A stretch of DNA of 64,000 bases, taken from JAFGGG01 sp964634205. GTDB taxonomy: Bacteria > Spirochaetota > Spirochaetia > SZUA-6 > RPPD01. Each line of letters begins with the position of its first letter. The first letter of the stretch is position 1. The position numbers were made by a program, and so were the translations under genes. The stretch is taken from the NCBI GenBank assembly GCA_964634205.1, contig CAZWKE010000011.1, positions 21,000 through 84,999 on the forward strand. The letters run 5' to 3'. Positions 50,377 to 58,531 of this stretch are shown here, piece by piece. Under the pieces are notes generated by a model that saw nothing but the letters and a program-made list of their open reading frames with translations, was not told the DNA's origin and searched no databases.

Positions 50377-52002
50377 TTAAGCTGAATAAGTTAATGCAAC
50401 ATTCCGCTTCTTTATTGTCTTACTTTGTTTTGCCGCATGTAATTTGTACTGAAAAACACCTTCTTTATTTTTTTTGACCCAGTTTTTGATGATTAAATAG
50501 CCGCCGAATTTCAATAGGTGTTTGCTGAATAATTTTCTTCTCCATATATTAAATGCATTGAAAAAATATTTTGTTTTGCCGGTAATTAATGTAAATGATA
50601 AGAAAAATATAAGACCGGGAAATAAGAACAGCAGAATAATAATTATTTTGAATATGTTTAAGAAGGAATAAAACGGAAACACAATTTTTCTGACAGCCTT
50701 TTGCAATTCCTCCGGTGTCACTCCGTGGTCAGGCTGAAATAGAGGGTACTGACCGTCATAGTATTCCCATCCGATTTTATCTAAAGAAAACAGCCGGCCT
50801 TCCTGTTCCAGCCTTTTATATAGACCTGTTCCGGGCAGAGGTATCGCCAGTAATACCTGTATGGTATCCACTTTAGCTTTCTTAATAAATTTCTGAAAAC
50901 TATTGACTTTTTCATCTAAAGAAATTTCATTATTTGAAGCTTTTTTATCAGGATACCCGAATATAAACATGCCGTGAATAAAAAATCTATATTTATGAAA
51001 TGTTTTTGTCCAGTTGATCAAATCCTTGGAACGGTAACCTTTTTGCATATTCTTTAACTCACTATCAATGGGAGATTCATATCCAACACAAACAAGTTCA
51101 ATATTTGCATCTTTCATAGCTTGCAGTAATTCGGGATATCTGGCATCCGTGATTCTTGTTTGTACCGTAAAGGAAAGTTTTACCCGCTTATGCTTCTGAT
51201 AAGAAGCGATTAATTTACAGAATTCGATCGCATCCTCTCTATTGGCTGCGAAATGATCGCTTGTTTCAAAGAAATTTCTGGCACCCATTGTTTCAACAAG
51301 ATGAACAACATTGTTGAACATTTTTTGAGGCGTGCAGCTTCGCGCTTTATCTTTGACCGCGCAAAACTCACAGTTAGAATTACAACCTCTTGTTCTATTA
51401 ATAGGATAGATTTTCATTTTTGCATAATAAAGCAGACTGAAATCAGGATATATTTCAGTATCAAAATTATGTATCAAAGGTCTGTCGGTTGTCCTGACTA
51501 ATTCATTATTTTTAAGAAAAGCAATACCCTTAACATTTTCCATGGTGGTATCATTCTGCCAGGCCAGTAAAAGTTCTTTTATTGTTTCCTCACCTTCCTT
51601 AAAAACAACAACATCAACACCGTTGCGGAGGGCCTCCAAGGGCAGATTTTCTACATGCTTGCCCCCGGCAACTGTTTTAACGCCCTTGCTTTTATAGAAC
51701 CCGGCCAGCTGAAAAAGCCTTGGAATGGTGGAGGAAATCGAACCATAAAAACCTATAACATCCGCAGGTCTTTCCTGCTGCAGTTTTTCATGATCAAGTC
51801 TGTTGTCTTTGTCTTTCGGATAAAGTCTGCCGTGACAATTGTTCTCATCGATTATTTCAACATCCCACAAATCCAATTTAGCGGCTGCAGTTCCCACATA
51901 CACAGGTCCGACAGAAGTAGTACGCGAAGCTACCATTGTGTAAATATTGAAATTCGGAAACGCCGGAATTATAATCCTTAAACGGAATCTTCTGTTTTTC
52001 AT
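50377..52002 (-). CDS. B12-binding-type radical SAM protein, function unknown
   Basis: This 541-residue protein has an N-terminal cobalamin-binding-like Rossmann domain (LRIIIPAFPNFNIYTMVAS, VIGFYGSISSTIPRLFQLAGFYKS in part, VAGGKHVENLPLEAL), then a radical SAM core with C207xxxC211xxC214 (RGCNSNCEFCAVK). A C-terminal extension carries a hydrophobic hairpin (about 448-478) and a basic tail. The classic DxHxxG cobalamin-ligand motif is not seen. Similar proteins modify lipids or hopanoids or act as methyltransferases; the substrate cannot be told here. The membrane hairpin suggests a membrane or lipid substrate (inference). Weak Shine-Dalgarno. It is the last gene of the AT-rich island. Confidence 0.85.
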   Translation of the reverse strand: MKNRRFRLRIIIPAFPNFNIYTMVASRTTSVGPVYVGTAAAKLDLWDVEIIDENNCHGRLYPKDKDNRLDHEKLQQERPADVIGFYGSISSTIPRLFQLAGFYKSKGVKTVAGGKHVENLPLEALRNGVDVVVFKEGEETIKELLLAWQNDTTMENVKGIAFLKNNELVRTTDRPLIHNFDTEIYPDFSLLYYAKMKIYPINRTRGCNSNCEFCAVKDKARSCTPQKMFNNVVHLVETMGARNFFETSDHFAANREDAIEFCKLIASYQKHKRVKLSFTVQTRITDARYPELLQAMKDANIELVCVGYESPIDSELKNMQKGYRSKDLINWTKTFHKYRFFIHGMFIFGYPDKKASNNEISLDEKVNSFQKFIKKAKVDTIQVLLAIPLPGTGLYKRLEQEGRLFSLDKIGWEYYDGQYPLFQPDHGVTPEELQKAVRKIVFPFYSFLNIFKIIIILLFLFPGLIFFLSFTLITGKTKYFFNAFNIWRRKLFSKHLLKFGGYLIIKNWVKKNKEGVFQYKLHAAKQSKTIKKRNVALTYSA

Positions 52003-52116
52003 TTTTTTCTTTCTAAATCAATAGTTAAAACCAAATAACCCTTTTAAGCGACATGATACTGTTGATAGTATAAACCGAAAATATCCTGCCGCTTTCTTTG
52101 ATACTCAAAAAAACCA

Positions 52117-52419
52117 TCAACTTACTTTTTTCTTTTTAAACCCCGCCATGGTTTTGGCCAAAGTATCCTTTAAAGAATTAATAACATTTTCAATACCCAG
52201 CTTAAGATCCTGCCACGTATCTTCGCCGGTGTCTTTTATTTGTTGAATCTTTAAAAACGCAGCATCGCGTTTTTCCCGGAGATCAGCTATCCTTGCTTGA
52301 AGTTTTGCTTTAGCGTTTTCCCCGACCGATTCAGCTCTGTGCTCTATTTTTTCAATTCCGGCGGTTAATCCATCAAGCGTTGTTTTTATAGTTTTTATAT
52401 ATTCTTCTTTTGTAATCAT
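52117..52419 (-). CDS. Coiled-coil protein, sll1863-type stress-response family
   Basis: This 100-residue helical protein starts MITKEEYIKTIKTTLDGL, has a long amphipathic coiled coil (ARIADLREKRDAAFLKIQQIKD) and the pattern EDTWQDLKLGIENVINSLKDTL near the end, then a Lys tail. The EAWxDLKxGxxxAWxxLxxAL-like pattern matches my recollection of sll1863-family proteins. These are small stress-linked proteins of unknown mechanism. ATG at 52419 behind GAGGAGG. The basic tail (KKKKVS) could touch membrane or nucleic acid. Confidence 0.7.
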   Translation of the reverse strand: MITKEEYIKTIKTTLDGLTAGIEKIEHRAESVGENAKAKLQARIADLREKRDAAFLKIQQIKDTGEDTWQDLKLGIENVINSLKDTLAKTMAGFKKKKVS

Positions 52420-52459
52420 AATCTTTCCTCCTCATGTTAAGCGTGATAAAAAAATATAT

Positions 52460-52732
52460 TTAAGCCACTTGCGAAGCTTTCCCTTTTTCCGTTTTTATTC
52501 TTCCCTTTATTTGAAACTGTTTAATCGAACCCCAGACAATCCCGGTAATAAGAAGAATCAATATTCCTACCCACCAGTTTATTGTCAGTAAATATAACAC
52601 TAAATAGAAAATCCCGAAAAGCACTCCGGTCAACACGATATAGCTCAGCCACCACACCCATATTGGCTTGTCGGCTAAAAAGGAATTTATACTTTTATTC
52701 AAGATATTTTCAGTTTTATTTTCCTTATTCAT
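52460..52732 (-). CDS. Small two-TM-domain protein
   Basis: This 90-residue protein has two membrane helices (about 26-50 and 53-72) separated by a very short turn, rich in Trp (KPIWVWWLSYIVL, NWWVGILILLI), and a basic C-terminus. It resembles 2TM-domain proteins, which often accompany histidine kinases or stress proteins. ATG at 52732 has AAGGAG 6 nt upstream; a start at 52753 is less likely. Function unknown. Confidence 0.75.
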   Translation of the reverse strand: MNKENKTENILNKSINSFLADKPIWVWWLSYIVLTGVLFGIFYLVLYLLTINWWVGILILLITGIVWGSIKQFQIKGRIKTEKGKASQVA

Positions 52733-52809
52733 AAGTAACTCCTTACATAACATTTTATTTTATTGATTCCCAACGGAAACCGTAAATATTTATTAATAGC
52801 ATACTTCAT

Positions 52810-53184
52810 TCACTTTCCCTCAATTTTCCTGATTTCGTCCAGTAACAACTCCGGTTGTATTGTTTTTTTAAGGTACAATCGTACTCCTGATTCTATTATT
52901 TTATGATTGTTGGAATTAGAATTGTGATAATTGGACATCATTATTACGGGGATATCTTTAGTCGTTTGACAGCCCTTCAACAACTTTGTTACATCAATAC
53001 CGGTCATTCCGTTTATTTTAAAATCTATGATTATAAGGTCAGGTTTGATCTTTATTATAAATAATAATATCTTGGAAGTATTATTTTTTTTAACAACATC
53101 AAAATTCTCTCGAATTAAATATTCCTCCAACTCATTCATATATTCCACATCATCATCAACTATTAATATCCTTTTTATTATCAT
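52810..53184 (-). CDS. Stand-alone response-regulator receiver
   Basis: This is a 124-residue single receiver domain with acidic pocket IVDDD (9-13), phosphoacceptor Asp54 in LIIIDFKINGM, a conserved Thr/Ser at MMSN, and Lys at YLKKT. It has no output domain. With the next receiver and the kinase it may form a phosphorelay, or act by protein contact. Start ATG at 53184 lacks a clear Shine-Dalgarno; the gap to the next receiver is 104 nt. Confidence 0.9.
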   Translation of the reverse strand: MIIKRILIVDDDVEYMNELEEYLIRENFDVVKKNNTSKILLFIIKIKPDLIIIDFKINGMTGIDVTKLLKGCQTTKDIPVIMMSNYHNSNSNNHKIIESGVRLYLKKTIQPELLLDEIRKIEGK

Positions 53185-53288
53185 CTGAATGTAATGTATA
53201 CATAAAGAAGCGTACTAAACAATTCCTCGGTTCGTCTATTTACTTTCCGTCTTCCTTATTTCAGACAGAGCTTTAAAAAGACATGAAA

Positions 53289-53672
53289 TTATGATGTTCT
53301 AATTTTGTTTATTAAGTCCATTAATTTGAAGGGTTTTATGAAAATCGAATGCGCCTTTTTTAATAAATCATTCTTTTCCTTTTCCTGGTTCTGCTTGATT
53401 ATATCTTCATAATGAATTTCCATTCTTGCCGTAATAACAATTACTTTCGATTTTATATTTTTTTTGCTAATAAAATCTAAAATATGATATCCATCATATT
53501 TCGGTATTTTTAAATCCAAAATAATAATATCATACTTGTTCTTTTCAATTATCTTTTTTCCGGTCAAACCGTCAAATGCCAGTTGAACCTGATAATTCCA
53601 AGCCGATAAAGCTTCATTCAATTCATTACACATATCCATATCATCTTCTATTACTAATATTTTTTTAGTCAT
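53289..53672 (-). CDS. Stand-alone response-regulator receiver
   Basis: This 127-residue receiver has VIEDDMDM (acidic pocket 9-11), phosphoacceptor Asp53 (IILDLKIPKYDG), the Thr at VITAR and Lys in FIKPF. There is no output domain. It starts 4 nt after the kinase stop, so it is cotranscribed with it. It differs enough from the neighbouring receiver not to be a recent duplicate. Confidence 0.92.
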   Translation of the reverse strand: MTKKILVIEDDMDMCNELNEALSAWNYQVQLAFDGLTGKKIIEKNKYDIIILDLKIPKYDGYHILDFISKKNIKSKVIVITARMEIHYEDIIKQNQEKEKNDLLKKAHSIFIKPFKLMDLINKIRTS

Positions 53673-53676
53673 GAAA

Positions 53677-54894
53677 TCACTCTCTGTACGGCAATTCGAT
53701 ACTAATTGTAGTTCCTTTTGATAATTTGCTGTCTATTGAAATATTCCCGTTATGAAGTTTTATAATTTCTATACAAATAGATAAGCCAAGTCCTGTTCCC
53801 CGTGATTTTCTTGTAAAGAATGGTTCAAACACTTTGGATAAATCTGTTTTTTTTATGCCCGTTCCATTATCAACAATGGTCAATTTCATTACATTATTAA
53901 CTGTTTTTGCATGAATAGTTATGATGCCTTTCCTTTTTTTAATGGATTGAAATGAGTTCAATAAAATATTATTAAGAACTTTTTTCATTTGAAAAGGATC
54001 GATTTTAATGAATTTTTTAAAGTCATCACTTATTAATTTATTGATTTGTATAGTCTCACTCTGGAATATAAGTTTTGCTAATTCAACAGACTCATCCAAT
54101 AATGTCAGAATATCTGTCCTTTTGAATTCAGGCAGTTTTATTTTTGCATACGTTAAAAGATTGGAAATGATTTGATCACCTTCCATTATTTTTTTTTCAA
54201 TCGTATGCAGCTGGGTGTGAATAGGGGCGTTTCCTTTTTTTCTTTCAATATTGTATAATGCAGCCCGGATGACACTAAGAGGATTCCTTAACTCATGGGC
54301 AACGGCCGCCGCCAATAATCCCAGATCAGATAATCTTTTGGATTGAATCAATTGTTCTTTTATTTCTTCAAGTTCCTTTTGCGCTTTTACACGTTTCGTT
54401 ACATCCAGAAGAGTCAAGATTACTCCGTCAACCGCTTTATTCCTGTCTTTTACCGGATGCAGACTCCAGTCCCAATAGGTACAATCCGTTTTTTTCACAT
54501 TCTTGCCATAATTAAACTTTTCTCCGAAAACAATATACGGCTTGCCTGTTTTTACAACCTGTTTGAATATTTTTTCATATTCTTTATCAGGAAAAAGCTT
54601 AAAATAGTTTTTTCCCACATAATAATCAATTATTTCTTTATTATAATTGGCATAAGTTTTATTTACCTGAATAAAATTAAAATACTTATCAAGATATGCA
54701 ATTAAGATATGAGTATTGGAAAAAATACGCTTCAATAAATTGTTTTTCTGTTTGATTTCTTTATTTTTCCCGTTTATTTGATTCCGTAACTTTTTATGAT
54801 TTGCTTCTAATTTATTTTCGGTTTCTTTTAATTTATTAATCTGTTTTTGATAGGATTCATTTTTTAATTTCTTTTCACTTTGCTTCATAGGCAC
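53677..54894 (-). CDS. Cytosolic PAS-domain sensor histidine kinase
   Basis: This 405-residue kinase has no membrane helix. It has an N-terminal coiled coil (1-55), a PAS domain (about 56-165, NTHILIAYLDKYFNFIQVNKTY, LTLLDVTKRV), a HisKA domain with His200 (AVAHELRNPLSVIRAAL), and a HATPase_c domain (N box NNILLNSFQS, G1 DNGTGI, G2 SRGTGLGLSI). It lies directly after the AraC-type regulator (1-nt gap); the start is GTG 54894 or ATG 54888. It probably senses a cytosolic cue and phosphorylates one or more of the three nearby receivers. Confidence 0.95.
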   Translation of the reverse strand: MPMKQSEKKLKNESYQKQINKLKETENKLEANHKKLRNQINGKNKEIKQKNNLLKRIFSNTHILIAYLDKYFNFIQVNKTYANYNKEIIDYYVGKNYFKLFPDKEYEKIFKQVVKTGKPYIVFGEKFNYGKNVKKTDCTYWDWSLHPVKDRNKAVDGVILTLLDVTKRVKAQKELEEIKEQLIQSKRLSDLGLLAAAVAHELRNPLSVIRAALYNIERKKGNAPIHTQLHTIEKKIMEGDQIISNLLTYAKIKLPEFKRTDILTLLDESVELAKLIFQSETIQINKLISDDFKKFIKIDPFQMKKVLNNILLNSFQSIKKRKGIITIHAKTVNNVMKLTIVDNGTGIKKTDLSKVFEPFFTRKSRGTGLGLSICIEIIKLHNGNISIDSKLSKGTTISIELPYRE

Positions 54895-54895
54895 T

Positions 54896-55618
54896 TCATT
54901 TTCTCATTTTTTTTATTTGCTTTCGAAACTGTGTTGGTGTCGAGCAAGTAATTTTTTTAAATATTTTAATAAATGATTCGGGTGTTTTATACCCCAATTT
55001 ATAAGAAATCTGGTTAATAGTATAACCGGTTTTGTTAAGCATTTCTTTTGCATGCTTTATCTTGACATCCAATCTATATTCATTAAACCGCTTCCCTGTT
55101 TGTTCCTTGAATATCTTACTTAAATATTTTGGTGATAAAAATATAATTTTAGATATTTCATTTAAGTTAAATACCTTATGGTAATTTTTTTCTACATATA
55201 ACTTTATTTTTTCAATTTTTACTGCTGTGCTGTCTGCGTCAATTTTTGTACTGTATTTATTTTTATTGATGACGGCATCAATCTTTTCCTTAAATTTGAT
55301 AAAATTCACCGGCTTTACGATATAATCATCAGCATGGGCTTGTAATGCTTCTATTGCAATTTTTTCTGTACTGAAACCGGTCAATATAATTGTATATAAG
55401 TCAGGATTTATTTTTTTTATTTCAGTCAGCACTTTTATCCCTTTTAAACCCGGCATTCTGATATCTAATATAACAATATCCACAATGTTTATTTTATTCA
55501 ATATGCGTAAGGCTTCTAATCCATCATTCGCTTCTGTAACTTCATATTCGCTGAAAAACTCTATAAATTCATTGCGAAAATCTTTATCATCATCCACCAA
55601 AAGAATATTGTACGGCAT
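54896..55618 (-). CDS. Response regulator with AraC-type DNA-binding domain
   Basis: This 240-residue regulator has a receiver (VDDDKDF, Asp52 in VILDIRMPGLKG, Lys in YIVKPVNF) and a C-terminal AraC/XylS double helix-turn-helix (LNEISKIIFLSPKYLSKIFKEQTGKRFNEY, in part; INQISYKLGYKTPESFIKIFKKITCSTPTQFRK in part). It is the first gene of the island set and so a candidate autoregulator. ATG at 55618. Upstream DNA is AT-rich, with only weak promoter-like hexamers. Confidence 0.95.
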   Translation of the reverse strand: MPYNILLVDDDKDFRNEFIEFFSEYEVTEANDGLEALRILNKINIVDIVILDIRMPGLKGIKVLTEIKKINPDLYTIILTGFSTEKIAIEALQAHADDYIVKPVNFIKFKEKIDAVINKNKYSTKIDADSTAVKIEKIKLYVEKNYHKVFNLNEISKIIFLSPKYLSKIFKEQTGKRFNEYRLDVKIKHAKEMLNKTGYTINQISYKLGYKTPESFIKIFKKITCSTPTQFRKQIKKMRK

Positions 55619-55691
55619 TATAAAAACCTTGACATAATTGTATAGTAATATAAATATAAAATAAAGTCTTGCAACTCAATTTTTTTTCAAT

Positions 55692-55723
55692 CGGTTATCC
55701 CGGTGAACAGGCGTTAGCTGATA
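55692..55723 (+). repeat. Right copy of island-flanking inverted repeat
   Basis: The plus strand begins CGGTTATCCCGGTGAACAGG and ends CGTTAGCTGATA. It matches the reverse complement of 50229-50260 at 28 of 32 positions. The core end lies 55 nt from the -35 of the rightward promoter at 55779; the left copy lies 54 nt from the kor -35. Confidence 0.75.
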
Positions 55724-55778
55724 CGTACGATACACTCTTGTACCCCGGGCAGAGCGAAACATCCGTTCGTTTATGATC

Positions 55779-55807
55779 TTGACAGGAGAGGGTTATAACC
55801 TTATCTT
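55779..55807 (+). promoter_or_regulatory. Predicted promoter of the HD-domain gene
   Basis: There is a -35 TTGACA (55779-55784), a 17-nt spacer holding the perfect palindrome GGTTATAACC (55791-55800), and -10 TATCTT (55802-55807), 45 nt before the ATG. Confidence 0.62.
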
Positions 55808-55852
55808 GTTGGTAGCCCCGCATGTGTTCTTTCACAGAGAAAGGAAGCCGGT

Positions 55853-56953
55853 ATGCAGCACACGGATCCTGTATTAAAAAAATGTCAGGAACATCAGATT
55901 GCTTTTCTGTTCGACAGTATTTCATCACTTGACGTATACTTCCGCATTCCAAAGCAGAATGATTATTACCTGCTTACCGACGCAAACCTGGTTAACCTTG
56001 CCCGGGTATTTGAGGAGATCGAATATCCCGGCCTGCCCGTGATCGACGCCAGCCTGCGGTATCAGAACAAGCGCTATTATTTCCGCTGTACCGACAACCT
56101 GCACGCGCCTTCCCCGCTTTTTTTTACGGCCCAGAACATCTATTTTGACTGTGAACAGGACAAGTTTATCGACAAATTCGGTGCCTACCGTGATCTGCGC
56201 AGCAAGAACCTTGTGCCCCGCGCGGGAGGAAGCCCTACCTGCACACAGGTGATGGACGCGGCCCACCTGGCGGCGCGCTATAATTTTACGGTAAGCGCGG
56301 CCCGATTGACCCTTGCCGCGGACGGTCCCGCGCCCTCGGCCTACGCCCAGCGGCGCCTTCTGCGCAGCATCATGCAAAGCGGCTCTCCCAACCGGGGACT
56401 GGAGGTCTTACGAGAGAGCGGATTTATTGCCCTCTACTGGCCTGAGATCCATGAGATGCTTTCCGTTCTGCAGACAAAGGACTTTCATCCGGAAGGCAAT
56501 GTATGGGAGCATGCCCTGGCCTGCCTGGAACACCGGAAGGAGACGGACCTGTTACTGTCGCTGTCTCTGTTTTTGCACGATATCGGCAAGACAAAAGCCC
56601 ACGGAGACCGGCAGCGGCCGTTTCAGAACCACAGCGAGTTTGGTGCGGATATCAGCTACCAATTTTTAAAGCGGCTGGGATTCGGGCAGGAGCTGATCCG
56701 GGACGTGGTCTTCCTGGTGCGCCACCATATGATGCCCGCCGCCCTGCACACCATGCCCCTGTACCGCATCCAGAAACTGCTGCGGTCGCCGCTGTTCCCA
56801 CACCTGCTTGAGTTGTACCGGGCCGATATTGAGTCCTCATTCCGCAAGCCGGACGGTTATTACGAGGCCTGCCGCATATACCGCTCCTTTTTAAAGATCA
56901 AGAACAATCCTTACCGTTCTTTTAAGCTGAGTAAACGCATCCTGTCCCAATAG
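55853..56953 (+). CDS. HD-domain protein with degenerate CCA-transferase-like head
   Basis: This 366-residue protein is the only plus-strand gene. Residues 120-300 follow tRNA nucleotidyltransferase/poly(A) polymerase style: GSPTCTQVMDAAHLAARYNFTVS, SPNRGLEVLRESGFIALYWPEI, and an HD phosphohydrolase domain with H220 (NVWEHALACL), H242-D243 (FLHDIGKTKAHG), H260 and H291-H292 (LVRHHM). The N-terminal head keeps a similar pattern (IPKQNDYYLLTDA) but lacks the GG-x-VRD loop and the DxD metal site. I infer a phosphohydrolase or regulatory protein that no longer adds nucleotides. ATG at 55853 behind AAAGGAAG. Confidence 0.8.
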   Translation: MQHTDPVLKKCQEHQIAFLFDSISSLDVYFRIPKQNDYYLLTDANLVNLARVFEEIEYPGLPVIDASLRYQNKRYYFRCTDNLHAPSPLFFTAQNIYFDCEQDKFIDKFGAYRDLRSKNLVPRAGGSPTCTQVMDAAHLAARYNFTVSAARLTLAADGPAPSAYAQRRLLRSIMQSGSPNRGLEVLRESGFIALYWPEIHEMLSVLQTKDFHPEGNVWEHALACLEHRKETDLLLSLSLFLHDIGKTKAHGDRQRPFQNHSEFGADISYQFLKRLGFGQELIRDVVFLVRHHMMPAALHTMPLYRIQKLLRSPLFPHLLELYRADIESSFRKPDGYYEACRIYRSFLKIKNNPYRSFKLSKRILSQ

Positions 56954-56970
56954 GAACGGTTTCACGGGAC

Positions 56971-58434
56971 TTACGATCTTCGGTCCAGGGTTACCGACTC
57001 AAAGACGCGATGTAATATTTTGTTGGTGGAAAAGGGCGAAACGATGATGTTGTCGGTTCCCGCATTGCGAAACTGGATGACCGATGATTTGTTCAGCTTA
57101 CTGGCCAGGATAATAACCGAGGTCTTGCGCCTGCTGACCGAGGCCCTGACCTGGCGCAGCAGCGCAATCACCTGCTCGTCCGAAAGCTCGGCATCCAGAA
57201 AAATGACGATATAGCTTTTCTGTTTTACCAGCTCTCCCAGGTCATCCGCGGATTCTTTTTTTTCGATATTAAAATAGATGTTCAGGGAGCGCAGGATGAC
57301 ATCGTATACCTCCTTGTTGCCGGAGACGATCAATATATTCTGGCCCTTCATCCTGCGAAAGAACAGGCTGAGTTTTTCATCCCATGTTTTGGAGATGTCC
57401 ACCTCCGCCCGGATCGGCTCAAAGCTCTCCCCGAATACCGAGTAAATCTGCTTTTCATCCTGCAGCAGAATCAGGTCTTCCACCTCGCGCTCGATCTCGT
57501 CAAAATCAAAATCACTGTAGTAGGTAAGCGAGCTTAATTCTTTCCCCCGGATTTTCTGCAGCAGCGCCTCGGTCAGCGGGGTCAGCGCGGGCACCACCTT
57601 ACTCCCCTGGTTGTCGTACAGGTCGAAGATATAGATGCAGCCCGCCTTTAAATAGTCAACGGGTACCGTCTTTTTCTTGTCAAAATCAATCTGCAGCGCC
57701 TGAAAACCGGAGATAAAGTCCTTGACCACCTCGTAATTGGAGTACTGGGCCTTTTTTTTCAGCAGGGTCAGCAGCGAAGGGATGCCCGTCAAAATCTTGA
57801 TGTTGTAGTCCCTGATCTCAAGCTCGGGATACTGGGTAAAGCGGAACAGCAGGTCCACATTCTCCGCGGTAATGCTTTCATTATACAAGCAAGGAATGAT
57901 GAGAAACAACTTGGGGGAGAGAACCTCGTTCTTTGTGCAAAAGGCGCGGATGAGATAGTTGAACTCCTCCAGCCGGTCTTCCTCAAAATTCCCCTCGATC
58001 TGGGCGATGATCACGTTTCCCCGGACATGCATATCCAGGAGCATTGGGGTTTTTTTGGAAAAGGGCGGCGGCGGGATATCGAACAACAGGGTAATCCGCT
58101 CCACCAGCACCACCGGGTTTATAGGGCTGGACATGAATGCCACCACGTTCATCTTTTTCAGATTCAGAATCTCGTCCGAACCGAACTCGCCGATGATAAA
58201 CACGGGAATGTCGGCGGTGGCCGTGTTGTTGCTTTTCTTGATCAGGAATCCCTTACTGCCCATGGCGGGAAAGGTCTTGTTCAGGATGACAAGGTCCGGT
58301 CTGTGGGTAATACAATGGGTAAACCCCTCAACACAGTTGTCCACGGATTGTACCAGAAAATCCTTTATTTCCAGGTAGCGCTTGATAAAATCGAGAAACA
58401 GCGTGTCCGGATGTATTACCAATACTTTAACGAT
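56971..58434 (-). CDS. Protein with receiver-like domains at both ends, apparent AUC start
   Basis: This protein of about 487 residues has a receiver-like fold at the N-terminus (VKVLVIHPDTLFLDFIKRYL; phosphoacceptor replaced by Asn52 in PDLVILNKTFPAMG). A middle region (about 130-370) begins STAS-like (MLLDMHVRGNVIIAQIEGNFEE). A C-terminal receiver-like domain (QNILIVSGNKEVYDVI, VIFLDAELSD) keeps an Asp. No ATG, GTG or TTG suits the receiver start. The ATC at 58432-58434 lies 7 nt after AAGGAGA and gives the expected M-VKVLVI start; a TTG at 58494 has no Shine-Dalgarno. The gene converges tail to tail on the HD gene, 17 nt apart. Confidence 0.75.
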   Translation of the reverse strand: MVKVLVIHPDTLFLDFIKRYLEIKDFLVQSVDNCVEGFTHCITHRPDLVILNKTFPAMGSKGFLIKKSNNTATADIPVFIIGEFGSDEILNLKKMNVVAFMSSPINPVVLVERITLLFDIPPPPFSKKTPMLLDMHVRGNVIIAQIEGNFEEDRLEEFNYLIRAFCTKNEVLSPKLFLIIPCLYNESITAENVDLLFRFTQYPELEIRDYNIKILTGIPSLLTLLKKKAQYSNYEVVKDFISGFQALQIDFDKKKTVPVDYLKAGCIYIFDLYDNQGSKVVPALTPLTEALLQKIRGKELSSLTYYSDFDFDEIEREVEDLILLQDEKQIYSVFGESFEPIRAEVDISKTWDEKLSLFFRRMKGQNILIVSGNKEVYDVILRSLNIYFNIEKKESADDLGELVKQKSYIVIFLDAELSDEQVIALLRQVRASVSRRKTSVIILASKLNKSSVIQFRNAGTDNIIVSPFSTNKILHRVFESVTLDRRS

Positions 58435-58531
58435 AGACTTTCTCCTTGATCTGTGCTTATAGTGTAACGGATTTGTGTGGATTTTAAAAGCCAAAATTTT
58501 TAAAAGTGAATTAAACGACGGATTACCTGAT

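Larger units (their letters stand above)
50229..55723. other. AT-rich accessory island bounded by inverted repeats
   Basis: From about 50.2 to 55.7 kb the base composition turns strongly AT-rich (many A- and T-only runs, Lys/Ile/Asn-rich proteins), unlike the GC-balanced flanks. The segment holds seven genes, all minus-strand: radical SAM, sll1863-like, 2TM, two receivers, kinase, AraC-type regulator. A 32-bp imperfect inverted repeat (28 of 32 matches) stands at both ends. No transposase or integrase is present, so mobility is only inferred. Confidence 0.6.

Noticed and set aside
56954..56970. Bidirectional terminator between the HD gene and the receiver gene
   Set aside because: Only a 5-bp GTCCC/GGGAC pairing across a long loop; too weak.
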